Shown here: piece by piece, positions 6,588 to 9,740 of the stretch
Position numbering within the stretch: position 1 is the first letter of the stretch
Layout: each line of letters begins with the position of its first letter
NCBI GenBank assembly: GCA_927910885.1
Contig: CAKMOD010000042.1
Location: 1-9,740 of the forward strand
Length of the DNA: 9,740 nt
Direction of reading: 5' to 3'
From: an uncultured Prevotella sp.
GTDB lineage: Bacteria > Bacteroidota > Bacteroidia > Bacteroidales > Bacteroidaceae
Notes under the pieces: generated by a model
Database searches by the model: none
Seen by the model: the letters and a program-made list of their open reading frames with translations, nothing else
Told to the model about the DNA's origin: nothing
Translations under genes and position numbers: made by a program

Positions 6588-6990
6588 CAACTGCTTGATA
6601 GCAAGTTACTTACAATGATGCTAAAATTGCTTGTTTTTAGTCCTTTTCTCTGCCTTTTTTTTGAATAAATTGTAATAATATTTCAAGGTAAGAGGTTCAA
6701 AATTTCAATCTTAAAGTTGCGGTGTATTCTCTCACAGAGTTCACAGATAAACAGAAAGAACAGAGCTTTTTTTTGCTTGCTGAAACGCTCAGAAGACCTA
6801 AAGGTCATAGATTGCACAGAATTTTAGTAGATGAGTTAATAAGTTACTTGTATCGTAGACAAAGTAACATAAAACATGATTTTGTAGAGGAGATAACAAG
6901 TTGACAAGGTGTTTGTAGTAATAAACCAGAGTTTACGATAGTAACCATAATTATGGCATACTGATGAGAAATTGTGAATTTTGAATGACG

Positions 6991-7038
6991 AAAAACAGCT
7001 GATAAGTTGTGGGGAGAGTCCTCACGCCTTATCAGCTG
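6991..7038 (-). terminator. Intrinsic terminator of the GH20 gene
   Basis: CAGCTGATAAG (6996-7006) and CTTATCAGCTG (7028-7038) form a perfect 11-bp stem. After a 2x2 internal loop, an inner 7-bp stem (7009-7015 with 7019-7025, one G-T wobble) closes on a GAG triloop. Read on the minus strand the stem is followed at once by TTTTT (6991-6995). It begins 46 bases beyond the hexosaminidase stop codon, the expected place for its terminator. Confidence 0.85.
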
Positions 7039-7084
7039 AATATATCTTAAAACCTGTATTAGACGATGCTAATACGCTTTGTTG

Positions 7085-8695
7085 TTACTTCTTCTCCTTG
7101 TAGAGGTCCTGACAAGTCTTCCAACCGAAGTGCTTGTAGAGCTCGTTAAGGCGTGTCTCACGCTCCTTGAAAGAAGCAAAGTCCTTCTTGTCGTTCTCAG
7201 TCCAACCAGTCTCTGCCATTGCAGCAACACGTGGGAGGAGCTGGAAGAAAGCGAGGTCGCGACCGATAACATACTCTGTCCAGAGGTTTGCCTGTACACC
7301 CTTAACGTGCTTCTTCAACTCAGGTGCAGCGTCGTCTGGCACTGGATTGTAGCCGTAAGTTGTCTCAACTGGGAGGAAACCACCGATGAGAATCATCGTG
7401 TTATCCTTTCTCTGATAGTAGTCGAGATAGTAGTAGTTTACTGGAGTCATGATAGCATCCAAGCCACGCTTAGCTGCCTCGATACCACCATTCACACCAC
7501 GCCAGCTCATGACAGTTGTACCCTTGTCTACATCACCCTCAAGAATCTCGTCCCAACCGATGATGTTGCGACCCTTTTCAGCCAAGTGCTTAGCTGCCTG
7601 ATTCATGAAGTGAGCCTGCAACTGAGCCTCTGCTGGGAAGCCGTTAGAGCCCTTCAAGCCGAGACGTTTGATTTCAGCCTGACAGCGTGGACAGGTCTTC
7701 CAACGAGCACGTGGAGCCTCGTCACCACCAAGGTGGATATACTTTGATGGGAAGATGTCGATAATTTCGTCGAGAACATTGTTTACGAACTCGTAGGTCT
7801 TAGGGTTACCAGCACAGAGGATGTCTGGGAATACGCCCCATGTCTCAGCTACTTTGTAAGGACCACCAGTACAACCGAGCTCTGGATAAGCTGCCAATGC
7901 ACCGAGCATGTGACCTGGCATATCAATCTCTGGGATAACAGTGATATAACGGTCAGCTGCATACTTCACAACTTCACGCATCTCATCCTTTGTATAGTAA
8001 CCACCGTATGGAGTCTCATCATAGAGGTCTGTCATACGACCGATAACTGTCTGCGCACGCTTTGAACCTACTTCTGTAAGCTTTGGATAGCGGTCGATCT
8101 GTGCACGCCAGCCCTGATCCTCAGTGAGGTGCCAGTGGAATGTATTGACATTGTGGAGTGCCAACATATCAATAAACTCCTTGATGAAGCTCATCTTGAA
8201 ATAGTGGCGAGCGCAATCGAGCATCGTACCACGATAGCCGAAGCGTGGATAGTCTGCGATACGAGTTGCTGGGAAGGTTACGTTCTCAGCCTTCTCCAAT
8301 GGCAATGACTTGCGAAGGGTCTGTACACCATAGAAAACACCACGTGGAGTCTTGCCCTCAATCGTAATATTCTTACCCTTAACGGTGATAACATAGCCCT
8401 CTTCGTTCTCTACCTTTGCATTGAGTTTCAAGGTGATGGTATTGCCCTTTTTGTTCATACCATTGAGCACAATACCCGTTTTCTCTTGGATATATTGTTT
8501 CAAGAATTCACCGTTACGAAGCATAGCCTCGTCATTGCTTGCTACGTTAACAACGGTGTTAGCATCCAAAACGAATGCTGCACCCTTCTCAGCAGTAATA
8601 CTTTGTGGGAGAGGAACTACTTGATAGTTCGCGTCTGTGGCATGAAGCGAGATGCTCGCAATCATCAATGCCACTGAAAGTAAGATTTTCTTCAT
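7085..8695 (-). CDS. Secreted beta-N-acetylhexosaminidase, GH20
   Basis: Glycoside hydrolase family 20 enzyme of 536 aa that removes terminal beta-linked GlcNAc or GalNAc from glycans by substrate-assisted catalysis. Residues 1-19 are a signal peptide (probable cut after LHA) with no lipobox Cys, so it is likely periplasmic or secreted. Residues about 23-146 are the N-terminal GH20b domain and about 150-500 the catalytic barrel. Key residues: R155 in GYRG (substrate binding), WHLTEDQGW at 188-196, H-x-GGDE at 321-326 with the catalytic pair D325-E326, WDEI at 381-384, and W472/E474 in the LWTEY segment. C335 and C338 lie in a CPRC pair just after the active-site strand. All expected catalytic residues are present and the length is normal. 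It has its own -7 element and terminator and is probably monocistronic. In a host-associated Prevotella it would serve mucin or N-glycan salvage (inference). Confidence 0.95.
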   Translation of the reverse strand: MKKILLSVALMIASISLHATDANYQVVPLPQSITAEKGAAFVLDANTVVNVASNDEAMLRNGEFLKQYIQEKTGIVLNGMNKKGNTITLKLNAKVENEEGYVITVKGKNITIEGKTPRGVFYGVQTLRKSLPLEKAENVTFPATRIADYPRFGYRGTMLDCARHYFKMSFIKEFIDMLALHNVNTFHWHLTEDQGWRAQIDRYPKLTEVGSKRAQTVIGRMTDLYDETPYGGYYTKDEMREVVKYAADRYITVIPEIDMPGHMLGALAAYPELGCTGGPYKVAETWGVFPDILCAGNPKTYEFVNNVLDEIIDIFPSKYIHLGGDEAPRARWKTCPRCQAEIKRLGLKGSNGFPAEAQLQAHFMNQAAKHLAEKGRNIIGWDEILEGDVDKGTTVMSWRGVNGGIEAAKRGLDAIMTPVNYYYLDYYQRKDNTMILIGGFLPVETTYGYNPVPDDAAPELKKHVKGVQANLWTEYVIGRDLAFFQLLPRVAAMAETGWTENDKKDFASFKERETRLNELYKHFGWKTCQDLYKEKK

Positions 8696-8757
8696 TCTGA
8701 TTAATATGAATATTTTGTATTTAGGTTTTTATATTCTGGATTTCAACTATCCAAAGG

Positions 8758-8765
8758 CAAAGATA
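8758..8765 (-). promoter_or_regulatory. -7 promoter element of the GH20 gene
   Basis: On the minus strand these bases read TATCTTTG, an exact TAnnTTTG match, 62 bases before the start codon at 8695 and followed by GCC, as is the element before the receptor gene (GCAC). I see no good TTTG-type -33 at the usual spacing. The leader is AT-rich without a clear Shine-Dalgarno sequence. Confidence 0.6.
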
Positions 8766-8834
8766 CGAAAAATATCTGATTAAATGCTTAATGAGGGTGA
8801 AAAGTGTAGAAAATCTACTTATTGTAGCATAATG

Positions 8835-8868
8835 AATAATGCCTTACCCACGTGGGCAAGGCATTATT
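8835..8868 (-). terminator. Hairpin downstream of the unidentified minus-strand gene
   Basis: AATAATGCCTT (8835-8845) pairs with AAGGCATTATT (8858-8868). After one A-C mismatch the centre is the palindrome CCCACGTGGG, so almost the whole 34 bases is an inverted repeat. It lies 15 bases past the stop codon at 8884 and upstream of the GH20 promoter, fitting a terminator that separates the two genes. There is no clean T-run after the stem, so activity as an intrinsic terminator is likely but not certain. Confidence 0.65.
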
Positions 8869-8883
8869 ATGTTGTTTGCAAGC

Positions 8884-9723
8884 TTACTCTTCAATCTCTG
8901 AAAGGCTTCTGACGAAGTTACTAAAGAAGTTGCTTGTTGTCTCAATGGGTGCATATCTGATGTAGCGGATACTGCGACGGACGTTGCGACGAAGTACAGA
9001 ACTGTTGTTTTGTACAAATCCTACAGCGTTTTGTTTGAAGTGCCATTCATGTGCAGTGTCCTTCGCCAAGTCTGAAATACTGCGTAATGTGAGGTGGTAA
9101 GCATTAGGATCACTCTTGCCAACGAAGGGGATTTCGTCTTCTTCAAAGCCAAAGACAGAGATGAGAACATTACCCTGTAGCTCTGCCATAGCACTCAACT
9201 GCAGGGTGTTCAGCCAGTTTTCAAGTTTTACGAAGTCTACCTTATTACCCCGAGTTCTTAGGTATTCGCCCATCGTAATGATTCCACCTAAGTTCATACC
9301 ACGTGTAAACATGGTTTCAGAGTTGTTGACAATCAACTTCAATAGGTCAAGTGCCTCAATCGAAGTGTCAATACTGTGCAGTTCGTTGTAGATGAGATTC
9401 TTTAGTCTTCGGTTTAATAACGCGTTACTAAGTTTAACCGTCTTGGGTATTCTTGCAGTTAAAGTCTTGCGTTCTTCCTGCTTTGCTTTGATGTCTACAA
9501 TGATACTCTCTGGCAGGTTGAGTCCTTCATCCATAGAGTGTCTTGCGATACCATTGATGAAGATGGGCATCACCTGTTGTGCATCAACCATCTGTATGAG
9601 TCTTCGCCATTTGAAAGGCGACATCGGTTCGAGGTTCGACTGTGTGCCGAATGCGCCTGAACAGAGGATACGGAAGAAGTTGCGTTGAATGATGTCCATT
9701 CCAGATGATTCTATTGGTTGCAT
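8884..9723 (-). CDS. Hypothetical protein, unknown function
   Basis: I do not firmly recognise this protein of up to 279 aa. It has no signal peptide, lipobox or membrane segment and is probably cytoplasmic. From residue 9 the sequence MDIIQRNFFRILCSGAFG, then SPFKWRRLIQMVDAQQVMPIF, has the helical pattern seen at the N-terminus of some nucleotidyltransferase-family proteins (NTP_transf_5 type), but the G-x-x-x-K-like catalytic region of that family is not seen and the length is short. The remainder looks mainly helical, with a basic stretch RRNVRRSIRYIRY near the C-terminus. The first ATG is at 9721-9723; the ATG at 9697-9699 (M9) is an equally good or better start. It ends just before a terminator hairpin. 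Whatever lies upstream on this strand is outside the window, so operon membership is unknown. Confidence 0.7.
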   Translation of the reverse strand: MQPIESSGMDIIQRNFFRILCSGAFGTQSNLEPMSPFKWRRLIQMVDAQQVMPIFINGIARHSMDEGLNLPESIIVDIKAKQEERKTLTARIPKTVKLSNALLNRRLKNLIYNELHSIDTSIEALDLLKLIVNNSETMFTRGMNLGGIITMGEYLRTRGNKVDFVKLENWLNTLQLSAMAELQGNVLISVFGFEEDEIPFVGKSDPNAYHLTLRSISDLAKDTAHEWHFKQNAVGFVQNNSSVLRRNVRRSIRYIRYAPIETTSNFFSNFVRSLSEIEE

Positions 9724-9740
9724 GGTGATTGGGTGTTGGG

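Larger units (their letters stand above)
6287..7084. other. Convergent intergenic region rich in repeats
   Basis: This gap lies between the plus-strand lipoprotein gene and the minus-strand hexosaminidase gene. In order it holds a C-rich hairpin element (6315-6350), the second 22-nt-periodic array with a leading hairpin (6471-6587), an AT-rich stretch with T-runs (6600-6720), a 60-codon GTG-initiated frame at 6722-6904 that I do not accept as a gene, a 12-nt palindrome CCATAATTATGG (6945-6956), heptad-like AT repeats (6971-6987) and the hexosaminidase terminator (6991-7038). I see no RNA gene of a known family. Confidence 0.7.

Noticed and set aside
6722..6904. 60-codon open frame with a GTG start in the convergent gap
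   Set aside because: It has no recognisable domain, no ATG and no promoter, lies in repeat-rich DNA and includes a T-run and a small palindrome (GACCT-AA-AGGTC at 6795-6806). It looks like intergenic repeat sequence that happens to be open.
7079..7747. 222-aa plus-strand open frame opposite the GH20 gene
   Set aside because: It is antisense to a clear GH20 enzyme, is Leu/Val-rich with no family signal, and is explained by codon use of the real gene.
8806..8818. Small GTAGA-AAA-TCTAC hairpin upstream of the GH20 promoter
   Set aside because: A five-pair stem in AT-rich DNA is expected by chance, and it has no clear relation to the -7 element.

Overview
The window looks like chromosomal DNA of a Bacteroidales bacterium, most likely an oral Prevotella (genus-level inference). 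The sequence supports this with a TonB-dependent receptor carrying an N-terminal carboxypeptidase-like domain, a DUF4249-type lipoprotein with a Bacteroidetes lipoprotein export signal, Bacteroidetes-type -7 promoter elements (TAnnTTTG), AT-rich intergenic DNA full of AATTATG heptads, and C-rich and 22-nt-periodic intergenic repeats. No tRNA, rRNA, CRISPR array or complete insertion sequence was seen.

Left part (1-2510): a 726-base AT-rich gap holds a 22-nt-periodic repeat array and a terminator-like hairpin. It is followed by a solitary plus-strand gene for a COG2865-type protein (AlbA_2/Schlafen-type domain, GHKL-like ATP-binding domain, C-terminal winged helix). Just downstream lie two 20-nt direct repeats and a decayed relic of a small XRE/HTH regulator with three in-frame stops and a frameshift. 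A perfect 17-bp hairpin closes the region.

Centre (2580-6286): two tandem 39-nt AT-rich blocks lead into a -7 promoter element. A two-gene operon follows: an outer-membrane TonB-dependent receptor (833 aa), then 9 bases later a DUF4249 lipoprotein (357 aa). The pair probably forms an outer-membrane uptake complex, analogous in layout to SusC/SusD but with a DUF4249 partner. The substrate cannot be told from sequence.

Right part (6287-9740): a 798-base convergent gap holds a C-rich hairpin element, a second 22-nt-periodic array and a strong intrinsic terminator for the gene to its right. On the minus strand come a secreted GH20 beta-N-acetylhexosaminidase (536 aa) with its own -7 element, a hairpin terminator, and an unidentified 279-aa protein whose upstream context is cut by the window edge.

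The proteins mostly belong to known families. The less expected content is intergenic: a modular 22-nt array present in two rearranged copies, the XRE relic beside iteron-like repeats, and heptad repeats placed where the -33 element of the receptor promoter should be.
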